Assembly: GCA_026914155.1 (NCBI GenBank)
Contig: JAPPGH010000017.1
Location: 124,001 to 188,000 of the forward strand
Direction: 5' to 3'
DNA: 64,000 nucleotides
From: Candidatus Palauibacter rhopaloidicola
GTDB taxonomy: Bacteria > Gemmatimonadota > Gemmatimonadetes > Palauibacterales > Palauibacteraceae
Shown: piece after piece, positions 1 to 9,286 of the stretch
Layout of the letters: each line of letters opens with the position of its first letter
Position numbering within the stretch: position 1 is the stretch's first letter
Program-made: the position numbers and the translations under genes
Notes under the pieces: generated by a model
The model's input: only the letters and a program-made list of their open reading frames with translations
Database searches by the model: none
What the model was told of the DNA's origin: nothing

Positions 1-444
1 ATGCAAGCGGCGATGGCAGGGCCGGCCGCGGCGATAACCTCACGGGGTGGAACGTTCGCCACGAGTTCCAATGACAGGCCGGCGATCGAGATTCGGGATG
101 CGCGAGGAGGGCTGCTTGCAACGTGGGCGGACCCGCACCACCCTCGCGGCGAGCCGAGTGGAGCCGGCGAGGTGGAGTCGCTTGAAGAGGCCAACCAGCG
201 AGGCCGGTTTTACGCACAGCTGCGTTGGAGTGCCAGCGGCGACCACCTTTGGATTGGAGATGCCGGGTTACCCAATGACGCGACTCGTATTTGGACAATC
301 GTTGATCGGGACGGCCGCCCGGTTGGGAGGACGTCGCTCCCGCTGGCAGCAAATCTGTGGCAGGTCGGCCGAGATTTCTTGCTGCTCAAGACCGTGGATG
401 ATTTTGGAGTCGAGCGCGTCGAGGTGTGGAGGCCAGATCCGTAG
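1..444 (+). CDS. 6-bladed beta-propeller protein, C-terminal part
   Basis: The reading frame is open from the first base and stops at 442-444. The 147 visible residues look like the end of the propeller lipoproteins found later in this window: a blade with WSASGDHLWIGD, then an IWTIVDRDGRPVG strand and a closing VERVEVW before the terminus, equivalent to the IEYVESW or IEYVQLW endings of the full-length copies at 29827 and 33425. Those copies are about 400 residues, so about 250 residues probably lie upstream of the window and the ATG at base 1 is not the true start. Function is unknown. Family members are usually exported or lipid-anchored. Confidence 0.6.
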   Translation: MQAAMAGPAAAITSRGGTFATSSNDRPAIEIRDARGGLLATWADPHHPRGEPSGAGEVESLEEANQRGRFYAQLRWSASGDHLWIGDAGLPNDATRIWTIVDRDGRPVGRTSLPLAANLWQVGRDFLLLKTVDDFGVERVEVWRPDP

Positions 445-467
445 CAGACGATGAGGCGACCGCCCTG

Positions 468-495
468 CGCCCCGCGGGCAACCATCCGCGGGGCG
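468..495 (+). terminator. Perfect 10-bp GC hairpin
   Basis: CGCCCCGCGG (468-477) pairs perfectly with CCGCGGGGCG (486-495) around an 8-base loop. It lies 24 bases after the stop of the first propeller gene and 48 bases before the next start, which suits a terminator or intergenic processing hairpin. There is no T-run, so intrinsic termination is not certain. Confidence 0.45.
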
Positions 496-542
496 ACGGG
501 TTCTCTGGGAGCGGACGACGGCACCGCACCCGGAGGGAACCC

Positions 543-1865
543 ATGATCCAACCAACCTGGCGTCATTCCCTGTCCGGGGCGGGCCTCTGTCTCCTGGTTG
601 CGTGCGGGGGTGATGGCGCCGGCGGGGCGCCCGCCGGCGGGTCGGGGGCCATGGACGGTCCCGATTTCACGATCGCTCCGGCGTTTGAATCACGCTGGGT
701 CGCCGGCGCCCTGGATGGGGAAGACTGGGAGGTCTTCGGGTCCATCGCCGACCTGGTCTTCAACGAGGCGGGCGATCTCTTCATCCTGGACGAACAGGCG
801 GGGCACGTCGTCGCGTTCGACCGGGACGGGGTCCACCTTCGAACCATCTCCCGGCAGGGCGAAGGCCCCGGTGAACTGACCGACCCCGAATCGATATCCC
901 TGCTCGCCGATGGTCGTCTTGCCGTGTTCGACGCCGGGCGCAGCGGGATTCAGCTCTTCACGCCGGAGGGCGAATACGCGGAATCTGCGCCCTTCGATCC
1001 GACCCAGGGCGCGCCCAGGGGCGTGGGCGCATGGCTCTCCGACGGGAGCATCATCACAAACCGCGAGTTCGTGGTCAGCGGAACGGCGGAGGCCATGTCG
1101 GTAAGCAGTTCCGTCGGCGGCACGGGAGACGCACCGGGGCGCCCCATCGCCCGCTACCGGCCGGACGGGACTCGCGAGCTGCTCTACACGGCCTGGGAGC
1201 CGCCGCCGCCCACCGGAGACGCGGCGGAAGCCAGCGGTGGCAGCTTTTCCTTCAATCTCAGCCCCGTGAGAGCGTTCGACCCGGGGCTGCATTTCGCCGC
1301 GCTATCAGACGGGCGACTCGCCGTCGTCGACTCCTCGGGATACCGGATCAGGCTGATCGGCGAGGACGGTGCCGTGAGTGAGGTGCTGGAACGGTCGCTC
1401 ACGCCGACCCCGGTGACGAACGCCGTCCGGGATGCGGAGCGGGAGCGCCGGCTGGCCGAGCTGGAGGGGAATCGGAGCCCGACGACACTCTCCATCGCGG
1501 GGCGCCCGGACATCCGTATGCCGGACGACTTCGCGAGCCAGTTGCAAGAAGCTCTCAGGGCCCGCATCGAAGAGATGACGTTCGCCGAGGTCATCCCCGC
1601 AATCGAAGCGTTGGCCGTGGACTTCGACGATCGGCTGTGGGTGGCGCGGACCCCGCTACCTGACGAGGAGGGACCGATCGACATCGTGACGCCCGACGCC
1701 CGCTACCTGGGCACGATCCAGCCAGGGGGGCTCCGCATCCCGGACGCGTTCGGCCCGGACGGCCTCATGGCCTACGTCGACACGCACGATCTCGGTTACC
1801 CGATCGTGCGCGTCGTCCAACTGGCCCCGGATCCCCAACTGCGGACGGAGAACCGGACTCCGTAG
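543..1865 (+). CDS. 6-bladed beta-propeller lipoprotein
   Basis: This 440-residue protein has a lipoprotein signal ending in LLVAC (Cys near residue 20) and a Gly/Ala-rich linker, so it is probably anchored on the outside of the inner membrane or in the outer membrane. The body carries propeller blades: FNEAGDLFILDEQAGHVVAFD, the family motif GEGPGELTDPESI, then LADGRLAVFDAG. The frame is open further upstream to 426, but the ATG at 543 has GGAGGG in front and begins directly with the signal peptide. No ligand or enzyme motif is visible. NHL-like propellers of this kind are expanded in Gemmatimonadota and mostly have no known role. Confidence 0.8.
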   Translation: MIQPTWRHSLSGAGLCLLVACGGDGAGGAPAGGSGAMDGPDFTIAPAFESRWVAGALDGEDWEVFGSIADLVFNEAGDLFILDEQAGHVVAFDRDGVHLRTISRQGEGPGELTDPESISLLADGRLAVFDAGRSGIQLFTPEGEYAESAPFDPTQGAPRGVGAWLSDGSIITNREFVVSGTAEAMSVSSSVGGTGDAPGRPIARYRPDGTRELLYTAWEPPPPTGDAAEASGGSFSFNLSPVRAFDPGLHFAALSDGRLAVVDSSGYRIRLIGEDGAVSEVLERSLTPTPVTNAVRDAERERRLAELEGNRSPTTLSIAGRPDIRMPDDFASQLQEALRARIEEMTFAEVIPAIEALAVDFDDRLWVARTPLPDEEGPIDIVTPDARYLGTIQPGGLRIPDAFGPDGLMAYVDTHDLGYPIVRVVQLAPDPQLRTENRTP

Positions 1866-1989
1866 AGCCAGCGCCCGGTCGAATCCTCGAAAGTGACGCG
1901 AACGCGGGTTGCCCCGTCTACTCACGGGCGGTGCCATGGTCTATTCTCCCGGTCCGGGTCCCGGGCCATTCAACCTCGCGGACGTTCAC

Positions 1990-3397
1990 ATGACACAAAC
2001 CCGTGCCTTCCTGCTCACCTTCGCGCTGGCAGCGATCCCATGCATGGCTCCCGACGGCATGGCGGCTCAGGAGCCGGTGGAGGTGGCCGGAACCGTCGTT
2101 GACGACGGGACGGGCGAGCCGGTCGACGGCGCCACGGTCCGGCTGGCCGACGCGTCCGGATCGGCTCGCGAGACCATCACGGGCCCGGACGGCGCCTTTG
2201 CCTTCGCCCAGGTTGCGCCGGGCGCCTACGCGCTCGCCGTGCGGCGCTTCGGATACGAGCTGCTCAGCATGCCCCTGGAGGTCGGCGCGCAGGAGCCCCC
2301 CCGGCTGGACGTACGCCTGACCCCGCAAGCGATCCCGCTGGAGCCGCTGGAAGTCGGCGTGGAAGGCCGCCCGCCCGACCTCGTGGAGTCCGGCTTCTAC
2401 GATCGAATGGAAGAAGGCTGGGGCACGTTCTTCGAGCCCGAATGGATCGAGGCCAGCAAGGTCGGCTTCGTACGATTGACGGACTTCCTCTCGGTCCTCC
2501 ACGGCCGCGCGCCCCTGTCCCGATGCGGAAAGATACCGGTGTACCTGGACCGGAGACCGATCGGCACGACCCCCGGCTGGGGTACGAGCGCGCTGTATCC
2601 GGGAGGGATCTTCACTGCGGGGTTGGATCGCCTTCCGCCGCTGCTGGGGGAGATGTCCGTGTCCGATCTCGGTGCGGCCGGAGGTCTATCCGGCCGGAAC
2701 GAAGGTCCCGATGTTCGCCTGGACAGTGGCGACCATGAGCTGCGGCGCGATCATCCTGTGGTCCGATTGGACGGCGCGCCTGCCGGAGATTCCGAAGATC
2801 GAGGTGAGGTTGTGCGAGTCGCGCGGCCGCCCTGAAGAGGTGGCGCTGGATGGCTTCGTGGAGGACGAGGTCACCGAGGTCAGGCTGCCCGCCGCGCACG
2901 TGTCCGCGTCATACGCGAACCCCGAGGATCCCGGCGGCCTCGAGCGCGTGGAAACGGTCGTCCGCACGGACTCGCTCGGACAGTATCGAGTGTGCGACCT
3001 GCCCGAGGGCGCCGTCATCCATCTGACTCCGGCGTACGGCCCGCACGCGGGCGGGCCGTTGGTTGCGCTTGCGGCGGCGGACGGCGACGCGCTGAAGCTG
3101 ACGGTGCCGGTAACGTCTCCGGCCACGATCACCGGCATGGTCCTCAACGAGGCGACCTCGGCGCTGATCGAGGGTGCGCGGATCGTTCTCGTCGATACCG
3201 ACTTTCGTACCGTGACGAACGCTGCGGGACGATTCTCTCTCGAGGACCTTCCGCCGGGGTCCTACAGGGTACGGGCCGTGTGCGCCGGGTATACGGGTTC
3301 CGTCCACGAGGTGGAACTGGCCGAGGGAGGGAACGTGGCCGTAGTCCTCCGGCTACGCGCGACGGATCTCGCGAGACGGGGAACGTGCTCGATCTAG
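1990..3397 (+). pseudogene. Carboxypeptidase-regulatory/plug-like protein, frameshifted
   Basis: The product starts with a signal peptide (MTQTRAFLL...MAAQ), then a carboxypeptidase-regulatory-like fold (about residues 33-115), the conserved GFYDRMEEGWGTFFEPEWIE segment and a plug-like IPVYLDRRPIG strand. The frame then shifts at 2674-2680: frame 1 runs to a stop at 2835 with unrelated residues, while frame 2 from 2681 continues the family sequence (EVYPAGTKVPMFAW...CGAIILWSDW) and a second regulatory fold to 3397. The neighbour at 3418-4833 is uninterrupted and aligns end to end, so one extra base in the GCGGCCG run explains the break. It is either a decaying duplicate or a sequencing error. 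Confidence 0.75.
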
Positions 3398-3417
3398 CCG
3401 GAAGGAGCCGCCCGCGG

Positions 3418-4833
3418 ATGACGAATAAGGCACCGGGGCTGGCTCTGGCCATCGCCCTCGCGGCGGGGAACGCGATCTCCTCCGGCGCCGTGAGCGCCCA
3501 GGAGGCGGTCCGGATCGAGGGAATCATCACCGAGGGCGGGACAAGGGCGCCGGTCGAGGGCGCTACGGTGCGGCTGGCCGACCCGTCGGGTTCCGCTCGC
3601 GAAACGATCACGGGACCCAACGGTGCGTTCGCCTTCGCTCAGGTCGCACCCGGCACATACACGCTCGGCGTCCGCCGCCTCGGCTATGAAGTCCTCTTCA
3701 TCCCCCTGGAAATCGGACCGCGGGCCCCGCCACGGTTGGAGGTACAGCTGACCCCGCAGGCGATCCCGCTGGAGCCGCTGGAAGTCGGCGTGGAAGGCCG
3801 CCCGCCCCGCCTCGTCGAGTCCGGCTTCTACGACCGGATGGAGGAAGGTTGGGGAACGTACTTCGAGCCGCGGTGGATCGAGGCGAACAAGCGGGGCTTC
3901 GTGCGTCTCGCCGACTTCATGTCCACCCTCCAGATGCGCGCCCCTCTGCCGCGGTGCCCGAAGATACCGGTATACCTCGACCGGAGGCTGGTCGGAGGGG
4001 CGGACGGCTCGGGAACGAGCCGGTCGTACTCGTTGAATCCGGCGGGGACTTTCCGTTCTCCGGTCGACCCGCCGCCGACGTTGCTGGAAGAACTCTCCGT
4101 GCACGACCTCGGTGCGGCGGAGTTGTACCAACCCGGTAGCAAGGTCCCGTTCTTCGCCTGGGACGGGGCTTCGATGTTCTGCGGCGCGATCATCCTGTGG
4201 TCCAACTGGACGGCGGAGACGCCGGAGATCCCGCAGATCGAGGTCGAGTTGTGCGAACCGGCCGTCCGGCCCGGCGAGGTTGCGGTGAACGGGGTGGTGG
4301 AGGACGAAGTGACCCGGGTCCGGCTACCCGCCGCCCATGTGTTCGCCTCTTACGCGAATCCCGGGGATCCGGCCGGCCTCGAACGCGTGGAAACGGTGGT
4401 CCGTACGGACTCGCTCGGACGATACCGGCTGTGCGAGGTCCCCGCGGACGTATCACTGGAGCTGACGGCCGCCTACGGACCTCACCGGGGGCAGCCCTCT
4501 GTGGTCGTCGCCGAGGCGGGTTTCGAGGCAAGCCTCGCGGTGACCGTGACCTCGCCGGGGCGGATCACCGGCATCGTGGTGAACGAACGCACCGAACACC
4601 CGCTCGAGGCCGCCAGCGTGACGGTGGCCGGCACGGATGTCCGCGCCACAACGGATCGCGCCGGCCGATTCTCGCTGGAGGGATTGTCGCCGGGAACCCA
4701 CCGGATCACCGCCCTCTGCGGGGGCTTCGACCTCAGAGTGCGGGAGGTGGAACTCGCCGAGGGGCAGCAGGCGAGCGTCGTGATCGGCCTCCGGTCGAAG
4801 GGAGCGGCGGGCCGGACGCGCTGCTCCGCCTAG
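3418..4833 (+). CDS. Carboxypeptidase-regulatory/TonB-plug-like protein
   Basis: This 471-residue intact copy follows its broken twin after 20 bases. It has a signal peptide ending near AVSAQ, a carboxypeptidase-regulatory-like domain (about residues 25-115, with VEGATVRLADPSG and YTLGVRRLGYE), a linker with GFYDRMEEGWGTYF, a plug-like region (IPVYLDRRLVG, then LYQPGSKVPFFAW...CGAIILWSNW) and a second regulatory-like domain near the C-terminus (GIVVNERTEHPLEAASV...GRFSLEGLSPG). The order resembles the N-terminus of SusC-type TonB-dependent receptors, but no beta-barrel follows. AAGGAG lies 11 bases before the ATG. Substrate and role are unknown; a periplasmic or surface binding function is a guess. 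Confidence 0.75.
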   Translation: MTNKAPGLALAIALAAGNAISSGAVSAQEAVRIEGIITEGGTRAPVEGATVRLADPSGSARETITGPNGAFAFAQVAPGTYTLGVRRLGYEVLFIPLEIGPRAPPRLEVQLTPQAIPLEPLEVGVEGRPPRLVESGFYDRMEEGWGTYFEPRWIEANKRGFVRLADFMSTLQMRAPLPRCPKIPVYLDRRLVGGADGSGTSRSYSLNPAGTFRSPVDPPPTLLEELSVHDLGAAELYQPGSKVPFFAWDGASMFCGAIILWSNWTAETPEIPQIEVELCEPAVRPGEVAVNGVVEDEVTRVRLPAAHVFASYANPGDPAGLERVETVVRTDSLGRYRLCEVPADVSLELTAAYGPHRGQPSVVVAEAGFEASLAVTVTSPGRITGIVVNERTEHPLEAASVTVAGTDVRATTDRAGRFSLEGLSPGTHRITALCGGFDLRVREVELAEGQQASVVIGLRSKGAAGRTRCSA

Positions 4834-4852
4834 CAGGCCGTGGCGAGGGAAG

Positions 4853-6280
4853 CTACAAGACCTTCTGCTTCCAGCGGCCGCGGCGGAAGATCCAGAGGCC
4901 GACGACGGCCGACAGCGAGTAGGCGACCGCGAACGACCAGAACACGCCCGTCTCGCCCCACCCGATGACGAAGGCGAGCAGCGCCGCGACGGGGAGCTGG
5001 AAGAACCAGAACACGCCGATGTTGATCCACGTCGGCGTCGCCGTGTCGCCCGCGCCGTTGAAAGCCTGCATCGTCACCATGCCCCACGCGTAGAAGATGT
5101 ACCCGTAGCTGATGATCCGGAGCGCGCGCACGCCCACGTCGAGCGTCTCCGGGTCCGGGGCGAACGGCGCCAGAATCGGCCCCGGGAAGGCCACGAAGAC
5201 CACCGTCACCACGGCCATGAACAGCATGTTCCAGAAGCCGGTGAGGTAGACGGCCTGCTCGGCGCGGTCCGGCTTCCCGGCGCCGAGGTTCTGGCCCACG
5301 AGCGTGGCGGCGGCGTTCGCGAGGCCCCAGGCGGGGAGGATGATGAAGATGACGACGCGGATCGCCATGGTGTAGCCCGCGAGGGCGATCGTCCCGAACT
5401 CGGACAGGATTCGGATCGAGGCGATGTAGCTGACCTGGGTCACGAGCATCTGGCCCACGCCGCCCACCGATACCTCTGCGAGCCGCTGGATCACGGGCCA
5501 GTGGACCTGGAGGTCGCTCCGCCGCACCCGGACACGCTCTCCGCGCGACAGGTGCCACAACTGGTACAGGGCCCCGATCCCGCGCCCGGTCGTCGTGGCC
5601 ACGGCGGCGCCCGGCAGTCCGAGTTCGGGGAAGATCCAGAGGCCGAACACGAGCACGGGATCGAGCACGATGTTGATCCCGTTCGCCAGCCACACGGAAC
5701 GCATCGCCATCGACGGGTCGCCCGCGCCCCGGTAGATCGCGTTGTTCACGAAGAGGAGGATGATGACGACCATCCCGCCCAGCTGGATGCGGGCGTACAT
5801 CGTGCCCTGGGCCACGACTTCGGGTGAGCCGCCCATGACCCGCAGCAGCCACGGGGCCAGGATCGCACCGGCGAGCCCGAGGACCACGGCGATGCCGACG
5901 CTGAGCACGATCGCCTGCACGGCGGCCGTCGCCGCCCCGCGCTCGTCCTTCTCGCCCGTGCGGCGCGCGACCATCGCCGTGGTGGACATCGCCAGTCCCA
6001 CCGCGACCGAGTAGATGACCGCCAGCATCGCTTCGGTGAGTGCGATCGCGGCGAGCGCGTTGGCCCCGAGCCGGCTGACGACCGCCATGTCCACGAGGAA
6101 GAACAGAGACTCCCCCGCCATCTCGAGCACCATCGGAATGGCGAGGAGAAGAACCCCCCGGTTCAGGCTCCCCGACGTGAAGTCCTCCTGCGTGCCCCAC
6201 AGCAACGCCCGAAGCGTACTCCACACTCCGGAGCGGTCGTGAGCCGCAGTTTCCCCTTCGGGCCGGCCGGCGTCGCTCAA
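4853..6280 (-). CDS. MATE family efflux transporter
   Basis: This 475-residue inner-membrane protein matches the multidrug and toxic compound extrusion family in length and in its two-fold six-helix repeats. Recognisable parts are the first helix (LLLAIPMVLEMAGESLFFLVDM), NNAIYRGAGDPSMAMR in the first half and MQAFNGAGDTATPTW in the equivalent place in the second half. Such proteins export cationic drugs or metabolites using Na+ or H+ gradients; the substrate cannot be read here. The start is a TTG with AGGA about eight bases upstream; no ATG precedes the first helix. It is convergent with the regulatory-domain gene ending at 4833 and 37 bases from the next minus-strand gene. Confidence 0.9.
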   Translation of the reverse strand: MSDAGRPEGETAAHDRSGVWSTLRALLWGTQEDFTSGSLNRGVLLLAIPMVLEMAGESLFFLVDMAVVSRLGANALAAIALTEAMLAVIYSVAVGLAMSTTAMVARRTGEKDERGAATAAVQAIVLSVGIAVVLGLAGAILAPWLLRVMGGSPEVVAQGTMYARIQLGGMVVIILLFVNNAIYRGAGDPSMAMRSVWLANGINIVLDPVLVFGLWIFPELGLPGAAVATTTGRGIGALYQLWHLSRGERVRVRRSDLQVHWPVIQRLAEVSVGGVGQMLVTQVSYIASIRILSEFGTIALAGYTMAIRVVIFIILPAWGLANAAATLVGQNLGAGKPDRAEQAVYLTGFWNMLFMAVVTVVFVAFPGPILAPFAPDPETLDVGVRALRIISYGYIFYAWGMVTMQAFNGAGDTATPTWINIGVFWFFQLPVAALLAFVIGWGETGVFWSFAVAYSLSAVVGLWIFRRGRWKQKVL

Positions 6281-6317
6281 GGAATCATCCTGTCGGGAGG
6301 AAAGCGGGCCAGGGGAG

Positions 6318-7367
6318 TCAGTACGTCCAGATCGCGACCAGGTTGCAGTCGGTGAGGAGCATGCCGTTCGGTACCCGGTTCATGATCTCCGGCGGCGCCT
6401 CGCTGCACCTGTACGCTTCGATGCCCCGAACGGTGTCGAACTTCAGTTCGCCCAGGTTTCTCCGATTGAACCCGAGGCGGCTGGCCGGCCGCCCGTTGAG
6501 GAGGATGAGCTGGTTCCGGCGGTACATGACGGACAGTTCCCGCTTGAACTGGAACACCTGCCCGAGGTGGATGAACTGGTCGATTTCGGGATGGGTCGCG
6601 AAGTAGCCCTCGTCGATGGACTGGCGGCGTTCGTAGAACCCCGACGTGAGCAGGAACGGGTCACGGCCGGTCACCCTCACCTCGATCGGCGCGAGCGCGA
6701 TCGCCCGCGTGTTGAGTTCGACGCGGAATTCCGCGCGCTGGTCCGTGAGGATGTTGATCTCGGTCTCGAGGGGCGCGTAGCCGATGTGCGCGACGCGCAG
6801 GCCGTAGGTAAGCGGTGGCATCGAGCGGAACGCCACACGTCCGAGCGTATCCGTGACCCCGGAAACCGGCAGCGGGGAGAAGTCGATCTGCGCGCCGGCC
6901 ACCGGCCGCCCGTCCGCGGCGTCGATGACGGAGAGGACGACGAAGGCCGCGTCCCCCATGTCCACCTCGAGGTCGACGAACTGCGACCGGTCGAGTTCGA
7001 CCCTGCGCTCCTTCCCGCGCCGCGACCGATAGTTCGGGCGCACCCGGATCTCCCGAAACGCTTCGAGGCCGCAGACCTGGTACCGCCCCCGCTCATCCGC
7101 CTCGACCCGGACGTCCTCGGGCGTCAGCATCCCCCGTTCGGCCTCGTAGCGGATCAGGACCGTCGCCCCCGGCAGAGGAACCTGGCTCTCGTCGTCCCGG
7201 ATCATGCCCTCGATGCCGACCTCGAGTTCCGCCTGTCCGAGTTGCCGGCAGGCGCGGAGGATCCGCTCCTCTTCCTCTTCCTGTCCCGCGGTCGGGGAGG
7301 GGGCGAGGGCGACCGCCGCCAGCGCGAGAGCGGCCGCCGGCGCGAGGAGCCGTGCGCTGTCCTTCAA
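6318..7367 (-). CDS. Carboxypeptidase-regulatory/plug-like protein
   Basis: This 349-residue exported protein starts at a TTG whose last two bases form part of the TGA stop of the serine hydrolase upstream (TTGA), with GAGG seven bases before it, so translation is probably coupled. A signal peptide ends near PTAGQ. Two regulatory-like beta-sandwiches follow (VPLPGATVLIRYEAE and RPVAGAQIDFSPLPVSGVTDTLG), then LAPIEVRVTGRDPFLLTSGFYERR and a short plug-like end with LLNGRPA, GIEAYRCSEAPPE and LVAIWTY. It belongs to the same barrel-less plug family as the proteins at 3418 and 9860. A long open frame upstream to 7826 runs antisense-like through the hydrolase and is not coding. Confidence 0.75.
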   Translation of the reverse strand: MKDSARLLAPAAALALAAVALAPSPTAGQEEEEERILRACRQLGQAELEVGIEGMIRDDESQVPLPGATVLIRYEAERGMLTPEDVRVEADERGRYQVCGLEAFREIRVRPNYRSRRGKERRVELDRSQFVDLEVDMGDAAFVVLSVIDAADGRPVAGAQIDFSPLPVSGVTDTLGRVAFRSMPPLTYGLRVAHIGYAPLETEINILTDQRAEFRVELNTRAIALAPIEVRVTGRDPFLLTSGFYERRQSIDEGYFATHPEIDQFIHLGQVFQFKRELSVMYRRNQLILLNGRPASRLGFNRRNLGELKFDTVRGIEAYRCSEAPPEIMNRVPNGMLLTDCNLVAIWTY

Positions 7368-8545
7368 CTGCCGGCCTCGAGCAACGCCTGGAGGAGCCCG
7401 TTCCCGGCCTCGCCGAGACTGGTGGCGCCGCGGTTGTAGTTGCGGCCGAGCGCGACCCCGTAGCCGCTCTCGGGTTCGAACACGAGGTACATGTTGTACC
7501 CGGCCACGGAACCGCCGTGGCCGACGAACCGCACATCGCCGCCTCCCTCGAGCGCGACCGGGCGAATCGAGAACCCGAGGCCGTACCCCGCGTCCGGATC
7601 CTCGGGCGTCTGGACCGTCATCACGTCCCGCCGCGTCGCCGGCTCCAGGAGTTCGTGTTCCGTCATGCCCATGACCGCGGCCCCGAACGTCGCGAGGTCG
7701 CCGACGGTCGCGTAGACGCCGCCGTTCGGCACCTTGTATCCGCGCCCCTCGTGCTCGAGCGCCGGGAAGTCGGCGTTCACCTCGCCGTCCGCTCCGTTCG
7801 CGAAGCCGACCGCGACCCGCCGCCACAGGTCGGGGCCGACGATGAAGGTCGAGGAGCGCATCCCCAGCGGCTCGAACAGGCGGTCCTCGACGAGCTCCAT
7901 GAAGGACGTCCCCGCGGCCCGCTGCAGGGCGTAGCCGAGCACGCCGTACCCGATGTTCGAGTACTGGTATTGGGTGCCGGGCATCGTGTAGAACCGTGTG
8001 TGGGGGATCGAGGCGAGGATCTTGTATCCCCAGTCCTCGATCGGCCCCGCCGCGGCGCCTTCGAGTTCGGGCTCCCGGATGAGGCCGGCGGTGTGGCTGG
8101 CCAACTGCCGGAACGTGATCGGCTCCATGCCGGCGGGCGGGTCTCCGAAGCCGGCGGCCTCGGGCAGGTAGTCCACCACCGCGTCATCGAGGGCGACCGT
8201 CCCCTCCTCCACCAGGTCCGCCATCAGGATGGCCGTCACCGACTTCGAGATCGATCCGGTCCGGTAGATCGTTCGCACACCGGCGGGCACGCGGTTCGCC
8301 GGGTCGGCCCAGCCGAAACCCTGCGCCCACAGCACCTGGTCTCCCCTGAAGACCGCCGCCGTGATCCCGCCGATGCCGTCCGCTTCGACGTCCGCCGCGA
8401 TCTGCCGCGAGAAAGCATCGATGACATCCGCGTCCTGCCCCGTGGCGGCGAAGGGAAGGACGAGGAAGACGAGAAGGAAGACGATCGTCGCGGGGCGCGG
8501 GCGGGGCGCCGCGGAGGCGCGGGACGGGCGACGGTGGACCGGCAT
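7364..8545 (-). CDS. Serine hydrolase, beta-lactamase class C/PBP-like family
   Basis: This 393-residue exported protein has a hydrophobic signal (residues 19-36) and all three catalytic motifs of the class C beta-lactamase/DD-peptidase family: S98-I-S-K101, Y195-S-N197 and H343-G-G. That fold acylates its serine with peptides, esters or beta-lactams. The family is broad, so esterase or peptidase is as likely as resistance, and I see nothing that picks the substrate. The gene is divergent from the small-protein pair at 8683 across 137 bases and overlaps the plug-like gene downstream by four bases, so the two products may work on the same cell-surface material. Confidence 0.85.
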   Translation of the reverse strand: MPVHRRPSRASAAPRPRPATIVFLLVFLVLPFAATGQDADVIDAFSRQIAADVEADGIGGITAAVFRGDQVLWAQGFGWADPANRVPAGVRTIYRTGSISKSVTAILMADLVEEGTVALDDAVVDYLPEAAGFGDPPAGMEPITFRQLASHTAGLIREPELEGAAAGPIEDWGYKILASIPHTRFYTMPGTQYQYSNIGYGVLGYALQRAAGTSFMELVEDRLFEPLGMRSSTFIVGPDLWRRVAVGFANGADGEVNADFPALEHEGRGYKVPNGGVYATVGDLATFGAAVMGMTEHELLEPATRRDVMTVQTPEDPDAGYGLGFSIRPVALEGGGDVRFVGHGGSVAGYNMYLVFEPESGYGVALGRNYNRGATSLGEAGNGLLQALLEAGS

Positions 8546-8682
8546 GACGTTCTCCTTGCGTGGCCAACGGGCGGTCGAAAACCCCCCGCCGGGATCGAAT
8601 CCGATGCAAGGTCGCAGCTTGTCGCCCGCATCGGAACCCTTCAGGCTGGCGGTCGAACCCCGACTCGCCTAGTGTGGCGCCC

Positions 8683-8973
8683 ATGTCGCTTCTGAAGAAA
8701 CTGATCTTCCGGATGGATGGGGCCGCGGACAGCGCCCGGACCCGGTTCAAGAGCGAGTCGGGGGCCACCTGGGAGGCCGAGTTCTCGATCTTCTCCGGCA
8801 CCACGCAGCAGTCGCCCCGGCTGCTCGTGATGTTCCGGAATCAGGACGACATCACGATTCCCCAGCGCTACAACCAGGCGCCGCCGGGCATCTCCAAGGT
8901 GCCGAAGCAGGCCGTGGCCGAGATGAACGAGACGGGACTCCGCGAACTGCTCGCGCGCTCGGTGAAGGTGTGA
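8683..8973 (+). CDS. Small hypothetical protein (first of a related pair)
   Basis: This 96-residue soluble protein has no signal or membrane segment. I do not recognise the family. It reads as an alpha/beta protein: a basic amphipathic start (MSLLKKLIFRM), a beta segment ATWEAEFSIFSG, a strand PRLLVMFRNQ and a C-terminal helix AEMNETGLRELLARS. The next gene starts inside its stop codon (GTGA), and that protein repeats the same order (RWEAYVSGG, ARIYFVCLED, GMSEADLLELHSRS), so the two look like an old tandem duplication that may form a heterodimer. The start is the ATG after CGCCC; no strong ribosome site is visible. Confidence 0.65.
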   Translation: MSLLKKLIFRMDGAADSARTRFKSESGATWEAEFSIFSGTTQQSPRLLVMFRNQDDITIPQRYNQAPPGISKVPKQAVAEMNETGLRELLARSVKV

Positions 8974-9254
8974 GCGGCCAGACCTTGGACCCGAAGACGG
9001 TGGACCCGAAGAAGGCGCTCTCCCGCACCTTCCTCGACGGGGGGATGGTCCGCTGGGAAGCCTACGTCTCGGGCGGCCAGCCGAAGACGCCCCAGGCGGC
9101 CCGCATCTACTTCGTGTGTCTCGAGGACCCCTTCGAGTCCCCGCGCTGGCTGTCGCACGAGAGTCGCAGCGTGGCCGAGGCGACGCGCGCCCTGGCCGGC
9201 ATGAGCGAGGCGGATCTTCTCGAACTCCACTCCCGCTCGACGCCGCTGGAGTGA
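8970..9254 (+). CDS. Small hypothetical protein (second of a related pair)
   Basis: This 94-residue protein begins with GTG overlapping the previous stop by four bases, so the pair is almost certainly co-translated. It is acidic to neutral and cytosolic in appearance, with a WEAYVSGG strand, a hydrophobic strand ARIYFVCLEDPFESPRW and a final helix LLELHSRSTPLE. The layout matches its upstream partner. No catalytic motif stands out. The gene is convergent with the lipoprotein at 9287, only 32 bases away. Function unknown. Confidence 0.65.
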   Translation: MSGQTLDPKTVDPKKALSRTFLDGGMVRWEAYVSGGQPKTPQAARIYFVCLEDPFESPRWLSHESRSVAEATRALAGMSEADLLELHSRSTPLE

Positions 9255-9286
9255 TCCTCCGGGGAGCGAGACGTCCCCGCCGGGGG

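Noticed and set aside
4830..6224. Minus-strand 464-codon frame
   Set aside because: It is another frame of the MATE gene, with Gly/Arg/Asp-rich low-complexity product and no helices.
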